Notes: generated from the letters alone by a model not told the origin. Shown: positions 43,595-52,585, counted from the first letter of the stretch. The stretch: DNA of 64,000 nucleotides from an uncultured Clostridia bacterium (GCA_947629985.1 CANRFV010000005.1:1-64000), one strand, 5' to 3'. Made by a program: numbers and translations.

Positions 43595-43893
43595 GCGAAG
43601 CGAAGCAAGGCGAAGGCTTCGCTTCGCAGTGATATTTTTCCGCCGTTGGCGGAAAAGTGATATTGCCTTACGGCAGTTATATTTTTCCGTCTGCGACGGA
43701 AAAGTGATATTGCCTTACGGCAGTTATATTTTTCCGCCGTTGGCGGAAAAGTGATATTGCCTTACGGCAGTGATATTTTTCCGCCGTTGGCGGAAAAGTG
43801 ATATTTTTTCGCCTGCGGCGAAAAAGTGAGATTTCGCTACGCGAAGTGATAGTATTCGCTGTCGCGAATAGTGAGATTGTTTTATTGCAATAA
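43595..43893. repeat. Array of about twelve short hairpins joined by AGTGATATT-type linkers
   Basis: Each unit of 22-30 bp is a perfect palindrome with a 3-4 nt loop: for example TTCCGCC-GTT-GGCGGAA (three times), TTCCGTC-TGC-GACGGAA, TGCC-TTAC-GGCA (three times), TTCGCC-TGC-GGCGAA, TTCGC-TAC-GCGAA and TTCGC-TGTC-GCGAA. The first unit has arms GCGAAGCGAAG. Stems differ between units, yet both arms always match each other. The linkers are nearly constant (AGTGATATT, AGTTATATT, AGTGAGATT, AGTGATAGT). The last unit runs into the truncated lipoprotein fragment. Confidence 0.85.
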
Positions 43894-45341
43894 GTCATAA
43901 TTATTCGGATAAAAACGGCGAAAAGCATGAGTGCGGGATTTGCAATTTCAGCGAACTTCACCAATGGAAAGTTGATCCCAGCGGCGACAAAAATCACGAC
44001 GAACACACGTATAAGTGCACGGTTGACGGTTGCACAGCCACCAAAACCGAACATCACGACCTTGTTGTAAAGGAAGGTGCAGGCAACACAGGTGCAGAAC
44101 ATACCATTTGGTGTAAACAATGTGAGTATTCGGAAACCGAACCGCATACTCCCACACCTGTTGTACTTACCGAAGGTTGGAATCCCGACACGCACGGTGT
44201 AAAATGCACAAAATGCGGAGTAACCTACACCACCGAAGAACACAAGTTTGACCAACCCGGCAACAAGTGTCTTTGCGGTTACACCCAAGAAGAAAAAGAA
44301 CCCGTTTGGGAATTGGTAACGTCCGCAAGCAAAGCCATTGCAGTCGGCGACAGAATTGTCATCGTAGCAAGCGGAGACACTAAGGCAATGTCTACAACAC
44401 AAAATAGTAACAACCGCGGAGAAACTACTATTACTAAAAACGCAGAAACCAAAACCGTAACGATTACAAAAACCGTTCAGGTAATAACAATTGAACAAGG
44501 TAACAAAGACGGCACATTGGCGTTCAAAGTAGATACAGGTTATTTGTATGCTGCAAGCGACGGTAGTAACCATCTTAAAACAGAGACTAGTCTTGACGAT
44601 AACGGTAACGGTTCTTGGAAAATCCAAGTTGACGCCGATGGTACCGCCACTGTAACAGCACAAGGAACAAATTCTCACAATTTGTTAAAGTATAATTCAG
44701 GCAGTGGTTTATTTAGTTGCTACACCGGTGGTCAGCAAGACATTCAAATATACAGATACACCGGTTCCGGCGAAATCGTATATCCCGAAGACCCCGTTGG
44801 CCCCGGCGGTGGCGGAGACTCCGGCGGTGGCGGTACAGGTGGTACCGCCGGCGCAAAATGGGTATTGCTAACCGATGTTACTCAACTTAATAACGGCGAC
44901 AAAATAATATTTGTCTCGCCAGACAAGGCAAAGGCTGCCGTAGCGACCCTTAACAGTGGCAGACTAACAAGCGTAGATTTGGCTGGTGCTTTCTCGGGTG
45001 ATGATATACTTGACAGTTTGCTAGACGCAAGGGTTGCACAATTTACAGCATCCACGAGCGACAAAGTTACTTGGGAATTTACATGTAGCGCAGGCAAATT
45101 GGGCGTTACAAGTGTTGATGACACTAAAAAAATTAGCTTTGCGTCAAGCGCAACAACCACTTGGACGTTGAGTGCAAGTACACAAAAAAAGGCAGACCAT
45201 CAAGTGCAAATAAAATCGACGAAAGAGAAGTCGTCGAGCACAGCAACCGCAGCAAACGTTTTGCAATACTCTTCTTCTTACTTTGCAAATTATAAAAATT
45301 CAACGGAAGACCCGCTTATCTATGTTTACAAGGCAGAGTAA
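43875..45341 (+). pseudogene. 5'-truncated Cys-repeat lipoprotein fragment, promoterless
   Basis: An open frame of about 488 codons without start codon, signal peptide, ribosome binding site or promoter. It opens abruptly in the last hairpin unit and reads SHNYSDKNGEKHECGICN, matching the SHNYAKKSGEESAKHVCAICG region of the 1532-residue protein at 45486-50084. It then has CxxC units (KCTVDGC, WCKQCEYSETEPH, VKCTKCGVTY, NKCLCGYT) and a module starting WELVTSASKAIAVGDRIVIVAS that is closely similar to WKLVTSDSTPIALGDRIVIVAS in the same protein, both ending IQIYRYTGSGEIV. A Gly-rich linker and a second related module follow, ending YVYKAE. It is convergent with its full-length relative. It could be a decayed gene or a silent cassette. 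Confidence 0.75.
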
Positions 45342-45343
45342 TC

Positions 45344-45380
45344 TATTTGCAATATACTGCAATATATTGTAAATAACACT
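45344..45380. repeat. Single hairpin unit with reversed linker after the fragment
   Basis: TATTTGCAATATA/TATATTGTAAATA (13 bp with one G-U pair) followed by AATAACACT, the reverse complement of the AGTGTTATT-type linker. The fragment at 43875-45341 is therefore flanked by hairpin units in opposite orientation. Confidence 0.6.
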
Positions 45381-45432
45381 CGGCACTAACACAAAACGTA
45401 TTACAACTATAATCAATATGTAGTACAACAAA

Positions 45433-45465
45433 CAACCCCCGCGGCGAATTCCGCCACGGGGGTTG
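45433..45465. terminator. Hairpin between convergent lipoprotein fragment and gene
   Basis: CAACCCCCG/CGGGGGTTG outer arms with a GGCG/CGCC inner stem and AATT loop. On the minus strand it is followed by TTTGTTGT, a weak T run, so it probably ends the 45486-50084 transcript. Confidence 0.65.
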
Positions 45466-45485
45466 CGTTGTAGATATTATTTTCC

Positions 45486-48400
45486 TTAATCGTCTACTTC
45501 AAAATATATTGTAATTTTATCAATATATCCTGTACCGGAACCATTTTTAAGTTCGAAGTATGTATAATTTGTTCCATCTTCGCAAGTTATCGTCTGCGTA
45601 TCTCCTTTACCACTAAACGAAACCGCCTTGCTGTTTCCTGTAGGACTAGATGACGTTCCAAAAGTAAGCGTTACCGCCCCGGGATCACCTTGAGCAACAC
45701 TAGGAGTTGCCAATTCTATTTTGACAATTCTTCCGGGAAATGCAGTAGTGTTGTTAATTATGCCAGCGTTCTTTTTCATTTGAATATATTGTGGTGATTT
45801 TGAATACGAAGAGTACATCGTTTGAATATATGAAAAAGTTACTGACTTTGTTTTAACAGAACTTGCAACACTCTTGTTTGAACTGCTTGAACCGTACGAA
45901 GAGGGAAGTCCCAAGCTTGTTGGTGTAAGTACTATTGTGTCTACAACTTTTTGTGCGGGTTCGGCTTGTCCGCAAACGCACTTGTTGCCGTCTTGGTCGT
46001 AGGTGTGGTCTACCAATTTGGTTTCGCCGCAGCCTTCGCATTTGACGGTGTGCTGAGTATCGTTCTTGGTGCCTGTTGCGTCATATACCCACTTGTGTTC
46101 GCCTTCGTCGCCGCAAATTGCGCATACGTGTTTAGCGCTTTCTTCGCCGCTCTTCTTAGCATAATTATGACTTATTTTAGTGCCTTTGAAGGTTACCTTG
46201 GTAAGTTTGTCGCAGTTGGAGCCCAACACTTTAATTGTGTAGTTGTCCGCACCTTCGGTACGTTGCTCTTTGGTAAATGTTACGGTTACTTCCGCGCCTG
46301 TGGGCGAAGTTTCACCTTTGAGCGTGTCAAGGTCAATTTCGACGCCTTTGTTGCCGGTGGCAAAGTCGGTCAATTCGTCTACGGTAACTGTTACGCCGGA
46401 GTATTTACTCCAATAGGTTGCGGACAAAGCGTATGCCGTTGCGGGAACAGCATTGAACGTTACGTTGGTAAGGGTAAGTTCGCCGCTGTAAGCCACCACT
46501 GCCGCGTCGCAACCGGCTTCTACGTTGGTTGCGTCCAGCGTTACGCCGTTAAGAGTAAGGTTGCCGTAGTTGTTTACAAGGCGTACAACACCTTTGCCGG
46601 ATTCCGCCGCAATTGTACCGCCCTTAATTTCCACTTCCGCGCCGGGCAAAACTTGCAACGCCTGAGACTCGGTGCCCGCACTGCCAACGGCAGCGTTTAC
46701 CGTGTAGGTAAATGTGCCAAGGTCAATGGTGATCTTGCCCGTGTGTTCCGTAAAGCGCAATCCCGCGCCGGTGTTGTTTGCCAACAAGGTGATAGTTTGC
46801 TCGCCGCTGAGCGTAAGAGCCTTGTTGAGAGCCGAAGCCAAATCGGTGAAATACTCTTCGCCTACTTGCGCGGCGTGTTGACTGTAACCGCATTTGCATT
46901 TATGGGTTGCGTCGAAGGTGTGGCCTTCGGGCTCGCCGCTAAGTCTGCCGCAATCGGAGCATTTCTTTTGGTGGGTTTTGTCGGTTTGTTCCCAAGCAGC
47001 GGTGTTGCACTGTTCCTCGCCGTCCTTGCCGCCGCAAGTTTCAAAGCGTACGCATTGTTTGTAGTGTTTGCCGTCGTCGGATTGTACCCAATCTTGACCT
47101 TCGAAGTCGTGCCCCAATTGGGGGATCTTCAATTGTTCGTCGGACTGCTCTACATACAACTCGCCTTGTTTAACAAACTTTTTGTTGCATACCGTGCAAG
47201 TATAGTGGGCTTTAACGCCGTCTTTTTCACATTCGGCAGGTAATTGCGCCACTTCTTCGCTGTATTTGTGTCCTGCTTTAAGTACGGTTGTAGATTGTTC
47301 AATTATATCGCCGCCTGTTGCCGCATTGAACAGTTTGCCGCAATTGTTGCACGACCAATATTGAATATTGCCGTCTTCCGTGCAGGTAGCCTCTTTAAGC
47401 GGGTGTTCGGTACGATTTGTGTGCTGACATACTTCGTAGTAGATTTTGATCGAGTACATATTTACTGTGTAGGTGGACGTGTTAGCAAAATAGAATTCTG
47501 TTGTGCCGTCGCCAAAGTCATATATGTACAATGTGCCTTGACCTGAACCTTTTGTCGCGGTTACCAACTTGGACGCATCTACCGAATATGCAGAATACAT
47601 CTTCATATTGTCATAAGTTCCGAATACATCGGCAATTATTGCGTACACTTTACCGAGAGTTTTGGACTTAATATAACTTGTGGATTTGCTAAAAGTAAAT
47701 TCGTTACTATACGAAGCGTTCTTGGCTACACCGCTCTTTTCCAACCCTGCAATACTGCTACCGATGTTGGTAGGTGTAATTTCGAGAACTTGTACGTTTT
47801 GGTGTTTGTCGCATTTGTCTGCGCAAGCGGGGTCTCCGCAAGCGGGATCCAAGCACTTTCCGTCGATCGGGCAAACATGTTGACAGTAATGTACACCTGC
47901 GGGATAAACAACTTCTACAAGAGTGGGATTGAATTTTGCTCCCGTGGGACTTGCACTTGCAGGAAGATACGAAATTTGATATGTGCCGTTAAACAGTTCC
48001 AAGAAACCGTGAACGATTACGGTTGCGCCGTCAAGAGCGCCTGCTTCGTTGGAGCGAATGTTGGTAACGGAAGCATCTACATTTACTTGGCAAGTAATCT
48101 TTGTGGAGCCGTCGCCCAACTTAAATTCCCATTGTCCGTAAGTGTTGCGGGTGGAACCTGCATTTACAACACCTTGTACATAGTATTGCTGTTTTTCGGC
48201 TGCGCCGACAACTTTGCCGGAACCTGCTTCGTTCATCAAAGCGATCGCTTCTTCGACGGTAAGCGGGTTTTCCTTAGTTTTACCTTTGTCGGGGTCAACA
48301 GCACTGTGTCCTGCGCACTTGGGTTGACATTTTGCGTTGTCGCAAGTCTCGTCTGTACACAAACCGCATTGCGGGCAAACATGTTGACAGAAATGTGCGT

Positions 48401-50084
48401 CTGCGGGCAAAACCACTTCTACAACGTCGGGGGTAAATTTGTCGCCCGTGGGACTTGCACTTGCAGGAAGATATGCAATCTTGTACTGTCCGTTAAACAG
48501 TTCCAAGAAACCGTGAATTATTACGGTTGCACCGTCAAGAGCGCCGTCGCTTTCGGGAAATTCAACGCTGACGGAAGAGTTAATCTTGGCTTGACAAGTT
48601 GCTTTTTCCGAGCCGGTGCCCAACGTAAACGTCCACTCGTGAAATTGAGTATCAACTGTAGAACCGCTTACAACACCTTTTACATAGTATTGTTGTTTTT
48701 CGGCTGCGCCGACAACAACGCCGGAACCTGCTTCTTTCATTAAAGCGATCGCTTCTTCGACAGTAAGCGGGTTATCCTGTGTTTTACCTTTGTCGTCTGC
48801 ACTTTCGTGGCCGGGGCACTTCTCTGCGCAAGCAGGATCATCGCAATCGGACGTACACTTGCCGCAAGTGGGACACTGATGTTGACATTCGTGTTCGCCG
48901 GGGATTACTATTTCGCCGGAGCCGGTGTATCTGTATATTTGAATGTCGTCTTGACCACTTTCATAACAATTAAATAAATGATTACTGCCGGTGGAATTGT
49001 ATCTTAACCAATTACGCGCATTGGTTCCTTGTGATTTTACAGTAGCAATACCGTCGGCGGAAACTTCAATTGTCCAAGAAGATTCGTCGTCAACTTGTTT
49101 TGCTGTTTTAAGCGTACTTTGAGTTGTACCTGCTCCGCGCAAATATTGTCCGGTACCTACCGCGAGAGCAAATGTGCCGTTTTTAGTTCCCGCTTCTATT
49201 GTTATTATTTGAACTTCACTCGTAATAACTATGGTTTGGGTTGCGGCGTCCCTAGTAATTGCAACGCCATCACGATTATTTGTTTTTTGTGTTGTACACA
49301 TTGCCATATCGGCTGTGCTTGCAACAATAACAATTCTGTCGCCAAGTGCAATGGGGGTACTATCGGACGTTACCAACTTCCAAACGGGTAGTTGCTCGCC
49401 CTTGTTGACGGAAGGCAGTTCGTTGCCGTCTGCATCGAAATACTTGCCGCAATTTTGGCATTGGAAGTATCCGACGTGTTGGTCGGTTTCTTCTACCCAA
49501 GGACCGAACACGTGCTGATCTGCCATGGGAGCAACCAACACTTGGTATGTTGCGCCGCAATCCTTGCAGGTATACACGCGTTGACCGTAATCGCCGCAGG
49601 TGGGAGCAATCGTCAATACGCCGTTATCGTAGTTGTGGCGCGCTACCAATTGCTCGGTGCGGGTTGCGCCGCATACCGTGCATTTGAAAGTGATTTCGCC
49701 GTCCTTACATTTGGGCTCGGTTGTAACCGTGCCGTTATCCCAAGTGTGAGCGGGAAGCATAGGGATCGCTTCCTGCGGGGGAATTACTTCGCCGCAGACC
49801 GAACACTTGAAACTTGACGTAAGACCTGCGTCCGCGCAGGTTGCGGGTTTGCCTTCGAGTGTTTGCAGCGAGTGCGGCAATTTGCCGATGGATTGAGTGA
49901 ACGTTTGACCGCATCTGCTACACGTGTACGTACGCTCGCCCTCGCTTGTGCAGGTTGGCTGTTTGGTTATTTCGCCCGGGGTGTACAGGTGGCCGTCCGC
50001 GCAGGGATCCTGGCAGGCGGACAATGACAAAACCAACAGCGAAACCATCAAAATCGCAAGCAAAATTTTGACTGATCTTTTCAT
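45486..50084 (-). CDS. Giant Cys-repeat lipoprotein with duplicated OB-fold-like modules, 1532 residues
   Basis: Lipobox L-S-A-C, Cys24, then CADGHLY and four CxxC units (to about residue 235). A beta module begins WKLVTSDSTPIALGDRIVIVAS (about 235-395). Two copies of a 130-residue module follow (about 432-565 and 600-730), each opening GKT..NPLTVEEAIALM and containing YYV.GVV and GAL/ALDGATVI.HGFLELFNG; this resembles OB-fold modules of DUF6359/YhcR type. Cys-rich links CQHVCPQCGLCTDETCD separate them. Then come further CxxC units, a beta-helix-like stretch (about 1110-1250), and a C-terminal beta module. Function unknown; a surface-exposed binding role is likely. The ATG follows AAAGGAG. 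Confidence 0.85.
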   Translation of the reverse strand: MKRSVKILLAILMVSLLVLSLSACQDPCADGHLYTPGEITKQPTCTSEGERTYTCSRCGQTFTQSIGKLPHSLQTLEGKPATCADAGLTSSFKCSVCGEVIPPQEAIPMLPAHTWDNGTVTTEPKCKDGEITFKCTVCGATRTEQLVARHNYDNGVLTIAPTCGDYGQRVYTCKDCGATYQVLVAPMADQHVFGPWVEETDQHVGYFQCQNCGKYFDADGNELPSVNKGEQLPVWKLVTSDSTPIALGDRIVIVASTADMAMCTTQKTNNRDGVAITRDAATQTIVITSEVQIITIEAGTKNGTFALAVGTGQYLRGAGTTQSTLKTAKQVDDESSWTIEVSADGIATVKSQGTNARNWLRYNSTGSNHLFNCYESGQDDIQIYRYTGSGEIVIPGEHECQHQCPTCGKCTSDCDDPACAEKCPGHESADDKGKTQDNPLTVEEAIALMKEAGSGVVVGAAEKQQYYVKGVVSGSTVDTQFHEWTFTLGTGSEKATCQAKINSSVSVEFPESDGALDGATVIIHGFLELFNGQYKIAYLPASASPTGDKFTPDVVEVVLPADAHFCQHVCPQCGLCTDETCDNAKCQPKCAGHSAVDPDKGKTKENPLTVEEAIALMNEAGSGKVVGAAEKQQYYVQGVVNAGSTRNTYGQWEFKLGDGSTKITCQVNVDASVTNIRSNEAGALDGATVIVHGFLELFNGTYQISYLPASASPTGAKFNPTLVEVVYPAGVHYCQHVCPIDGKCLDPACGDPACADKCDKHQNVQVLEITPTNIGSSIAGLEKSGVAKNASYSNEFTFSKSTSYIKSKTLGKVYAIIADVFGTYDNMKMYSAYSVDASKLVTATKGSGQGTLYIYDFGDGTTEFYFANTSTYTVNMYSIKIYYEVCQHTNRTEHPLKEATCTEDGNIQYWSCNNCGKLFNAATGGDIIEQSTTVLKAGHKYSEEVAQLPAECEKDGVKAHYTCTVCNKKFVKQGELYVEQSDEQLKIPQLGHDFEGQDWVQSDDGKHYKQCVRFETCGGKDGEEQCNTAAWEQTDKTHQKKCSDCGRLSGEPEGHTFDATHKCKCGYSQHAAQVGEEYFTDLASALNKALTLSGEQTITLLANNTGAGLRFTEHTGKITIDLGTFTYTVNAAVGSAGTESQALQVLPGAEVEIKGGTIAAESGKGVVRLVNNYGNLTLNGVTLDATNVEAGCDAAVVAYSGELTLTNVTFNAVPATAYALSATYWSKYSGVTVTVDELTDFATGNKGVEIDLDTLKGETSPTGAEVTVTFTKEQRTEGADNYTIKVLGSNCDKLTKVTFKGTKISHNYAKKSGEESAKHVCAICGDEGEHKWVYDATGTKNDTQHTVKCEGCGETKLVDHTYDQDGNKCVCGQAEPAQKVVDTIVLTPTSLGLPSSYGSSSSNKSVASSVKTKSVTFSYIQTMYSSYSKSPQYIQMKKNAGIINNTTAFPGRIVKIELATPSVAQGDPGAVTLTFGTSSSPTGNSKAVSFSGKGDTQTITCEDGTNYTYFELKNGSGTGYIDKITIYFEVDD

Positions 50085-50133
50085 TGTCTATCTCCTTTTT
50101 TAGATTTTTGGTTCGGAAGAACCTTGTAATAAC

Positions 50134-50163
50134 AAAAAAACACCGTACAACAACAGTACAGCG
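50134..50163 (-). promoter_or_regulatory. Terminator-like hairpin in the leader of the 1532-residue lipoprotein gene
   Basis: On the minus strand CGCTGTAC/GTACGGTG (8 bp with two G-U pairs) followed by seven T, about 50 nt before the start codon. A second hairpin GGTTC-TTCC-GAACC lies between it and the ribosome binding site. The roughly 260-nt leader could therefore be an attenuator that lets transcription through only under some condition. Confidence 0.5.
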
Positions 50164-50346
50164 TTAATTTACGGGTGAAAAAATATTGCGCGTGCAAGCG
50201 GCGTTGACAAGGGCGCAAAAGTAGCAATGTGCAGTTAAATGTACAGTGCAACAAACCAGGTAATTACAGTTACAAACATGCTGTATTTGCACAGAGAGCC
50301 CCCTTACGCAACTTACAAATTTAGGCAATAATTACTTGACATAGTT

Positions 50347-50375
50347 ATTGTATTACAAACCGCGAAAAATGTCAA
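50347..50375 (-). promoter_or_regulatory. Sigma-A promoter of the 1532-residue lipoprotein gene
   Basis: On the minus strand TTGACA (50370-50375), 17 bp and TACAAT (50347-50352), about 265 bp before the start codon. Confidence 0.8.
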
Positions 50376-50894
50376 TAAGGTTTAGGGGAAAAATTTATTA
50401 TTTTTGCCGACCACCATACCGCTCGCATATCCCCTGCAAAAAGGCTTCGCTTCGCGCACTGCGTGCGCTCGTTGCAGATTATTTTGCAGTGGATACACTC
50501 GCTCAGCGGGTTTACAAGGTTGGGTTTAGTTGGGACTGCTTTTTGCTTGTATGAATTTGTGCGCTGTTGCGCCGACGCAGTCGGACTTGGGAGTTGCGCG
50601 TGAACGCACGCGCGACACTTATTTGTACTTTCGGTGGGGAGCCGCCTGCCCCACCATCCCCCGCAAGGACAACAAGCGCCGCACAGGTCGCCGCTTGTTG
50701 ACGGAATTTGAGTTGTTTCCGCTCGCGCGTAGTTCCACACGCGCTACGCTAACTCAAATTCCTACTTTATTGAAAATTGTTTGATGTCTATATAATGTTG
50801 TTGAAAGTATGAATATAATTCTTTTCAACCATATTATAAATTTTTACTTATTATTGCTGTAATTCACAAGGGTTTATATACAAAACTAAATTTA

Positions 50895-50927
50895 CAAAAA
50901 CAGCCAATCTACGCTGTGAGATTGACT
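50895..50927 (-). terminator. Terminator inside element B, serving the NagD-like gene
   Basis: On the minus strand AGTCAATCT/AGATTGGCT (9 bp, one G-U pair) then GTTTTTG. It is the counterpart of the hairpin at 42162-42195. Confidence 0.65.
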
Positions 50928-51007
50928 GCTGTCTATTTTGTTTATTACACTGTTTCCATATTTACGCACAAATAGCGTAACTTTAATACAAGGTTCAAAT
51001 TAAACTG

Positions 51008-51129
51008 CCGCAAACTACGGACCTGCGCCGAAGTTTGCGCCCTTGCGGGGGTTGCCGGGGACATGCGACACCCCGGCGAAGGTATAAAAAGAGAAGCAAC
51101 GGGTAGTTGCTTCCTTGTTAGTCCGACCG
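51008..51129. repeat. Three-stem module, copy 1
   Basis: About 120 bp with stems GCAAACT/AAGTTTGC, GCCGGGG/CCCCGGC and GAAGCAAC/GTTGCTTC, ending CCTTGTTAGTCCGACCG. It is about 85 percent identical by eye to 62803-62921. The loop of the second stem differs in length between copies while the stems are kept, as expected for a folded RNA or DNA structure. Both copies lie downstream of minus-strand genes. Confidence 0.7.
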
Positions 51130-51239
51130 AGACGGTGCCTACGGCACGCGTAGCGGCAAGTTGCGCAGCACGTATGTGCAAGTCAACAGCCCGTCTCGCG
51201 TTTGGTCGGCTCCGCGTGTGGTCGGAACAGGTCGGCACA

Positions 51240-52019
51240 TTACTCCGCTATGTCTCCAACGCCGTTCAAAATAAGCCGCGGACGGTACGGAAACTGCTCG
51301 ACCGTGGCGCGCGTGGATACTCCCGACAATACCAATATGGCGTCTAAGCCCGATTCGATTGCCCCTACAATGTCCGTGTCCATTCGGTCGCCTATCATTG
51401 CTACGTCGGGCGAGTGTATGCCCTTTTGGTGGAATCGCTCCATTGCGGCGCGCATCATAAGCGGATTGGGCTTGCCTACATAGTACGCCTTGCGATTGGT
51501 GGCGTATTCTACCGGCGCAATAAGCGCTTTGCACGCGGGTACTTCGCCATGCTCGGTGGGGTTGGTAATATCCGCATTGGTGCCGATAAGCCGCGCCCCT
51601 TTGTTTACTAACGCGGTGGCTTTTTTGATACTTTCAAAATTGTAATTTTCCGTTTCGCCTATTACAACGTATTCGGGGTCTACATCGTTGAGCGTAATGC
51701 CCACTTCGTACAGCGCGTTGGTAAGCCCCGCGTCGCCTATTACGTACGCCGTGCTTGCGCCTTGGCTTTTGAGAAAACTTGCCGTGGCAAGCGCCGCCGT
51801 GTAAAAATTGTGTTCGGGAACCTGCAACCCCATACGCGCCAACTTTTGCTGCAACTCCTTGGGGGACTTTTGGCTGTTGTTGGTAAGAAACAAAAACCGC
51901 TTGTTGTTGCGGTACATCCAATCTACAAATTGCTTTACGCCGTTTAACAACACGTTGCCGTGATAGATAACGCCGTCCATATCACAAATAAAGCCTTTTT
52001 TTTCGCGCAAAGATTGCAT
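51240..52019 (-). CDS. HAD-superfamily phosphatase of the NagD type
   Basis: A 259-residue hydrolase, HAD class IIA. Motif I is CDMDGVIYHG (nucleophile Asp plus general acid Asp), motif II is FLTNNSQKS, the motif III Lys is in YVGKPNP, and motif IV is MIGDRMDTDI. These enzymes dephosphorylate sugar or nucleotide phosphates; the substrate is not predictable. I chose the ATG at 52017-52019, with AAGGAG upstream; the longer frame adds 22 non-homologous residues. Confidence 0.92.
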   Translation of the reverse strand: MQSLREKKGFICDMDGVIYHGNVLLNGVKQFVDWMYRNNKRFLFLTNNSQKSPKELQQKLARMGLQVPEHNFYTAALATASFLKSQGASTAYVIGDAGLTNALYEVGITLNDVDPEYVVIGETENYNFESIKKATALVNKGARLIGTNADITNPTEHGEVPACKALIAPVEYATNRKAYYVGKPNPLMMRAAMERFHQKGIHSPDVAMIGDRMDTDIVGAIESGLDAILVLSGVSTRATVEQFPYRPRLILNGVGDIAE

Positions 52020-52306
52020 AAAAACAACTCCTTTTGTTGCCTGCCCATAGCAAATGCGTTGACGATGACGATAGCGGCGAACCAAGCCGACCGCCGAAAC
52101 GACAGCCGCAACCGCACGGGCAAAAACAAATAATAATATTATACTTGAAGATTATAACATAATTAAATAAAAAAGCAACAAAAAACGCAAATGTTTTCAG
52201 AAACGGTTTAGTAATAATTAAACGCATTTTCAACAACATGATAAACATAAAACAATTTTCAAAAATGTAGGAATTTGAGTGAGCGCGGCGCGCGGCGCAC
52301 CGCTGT
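52020..52306. other. AT-rich intergenic region without a gene
   Basis: About 285 bp. A TATAAT at about 52155-52160 on the minus strand could serve the NagD-like gene, but its -35 (TTGCTT) is poor. No frame, repeat or terminator was recognised. Confidence 0.4.
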
Positions 52307-52585
52307 TCAGAACAAATCGGAATGAGTGCCCGTTCGAATAAGTTGCAAAATGAGATACTTTTTGTTGACAGAGTAAATCAACAACCAATCGGGCTGTATG
52401 TGGCACTCGCGCACGTTGCGGTATTTCTTAGATACTGCAAGCGCGTGATCCTTGTACTTGGACGGCAATGGCTGTTGATTGGCTAACATCGTTACCACTT
52501 TGCGGAATTCGTTTACATCGCAACCGCGCTTTATTGCCAATTTGAAATCTTTGCCGAATTGCGCGTGGTACTCAATTTTTAACAT
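52307..52585 (-). CDS. YafQ/RelE-family mRNA interferase toxin
   Basis: A 92-residue toxin of a type II toxin-antitoxin pair. It has the family start KIEYHAQFGKDFKLAIKRG, the LPSKYKDHAL segment and the catalytic end RECHIQPDWLLIYSV...RTGTHSDLF with the C-terminal His and Phe. Such toxins cut mRNA in the ribosomal A site. It overlaps the antitoxin gene by 14 bp. The base composition is AT-richer than the surroundings. Confidence 0.93.
   Translation of the reverse strand: MLKIEYHAQFGKDFKLAIKRGCDVNEFRKVVTMLANQQPLPSKYKDHALAVSKKYRNVRECHIQPDWLLIYSVNKKYLILQLIRTGTHSDLF

Larger units (their letters stand above)
50406..51235. repeat. Non-coding element with inverted ends GCCGACCAC/GTGGTCGG (copy B, composite)
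   Basis: It begins 30 bp upstream of the lipoprotein promoter and ends within 5 bp of the NagD-like stop codon. The left 150 bp match element A (41817-42246). The middle contains CGCTTGTTGACGGAATTTGAG, which also occurs inverted at about 62700-62735, and a terminator hairpin. The right 230 bp contain the three-stem module at 51008-51129, also found at 62803-62921. No gene is visible. Confidence 0.65.

Noticed and set aside
43595-43893. CRISPR array
   Set aside because: The constant part is only 9 nt, the variable part is always a palindrome, and no cas genes are present.
43677-44678. Minus-strand frame of 333 codons across the hairpin array and the lipoprotein fragment
   Set aside because: Its C-terminal part is a translation of the hairpin units (Ser/Leu/Phe/Arg repeats) and the rest is antisense to the fragment, which has clear protein similarity on the plus strand.
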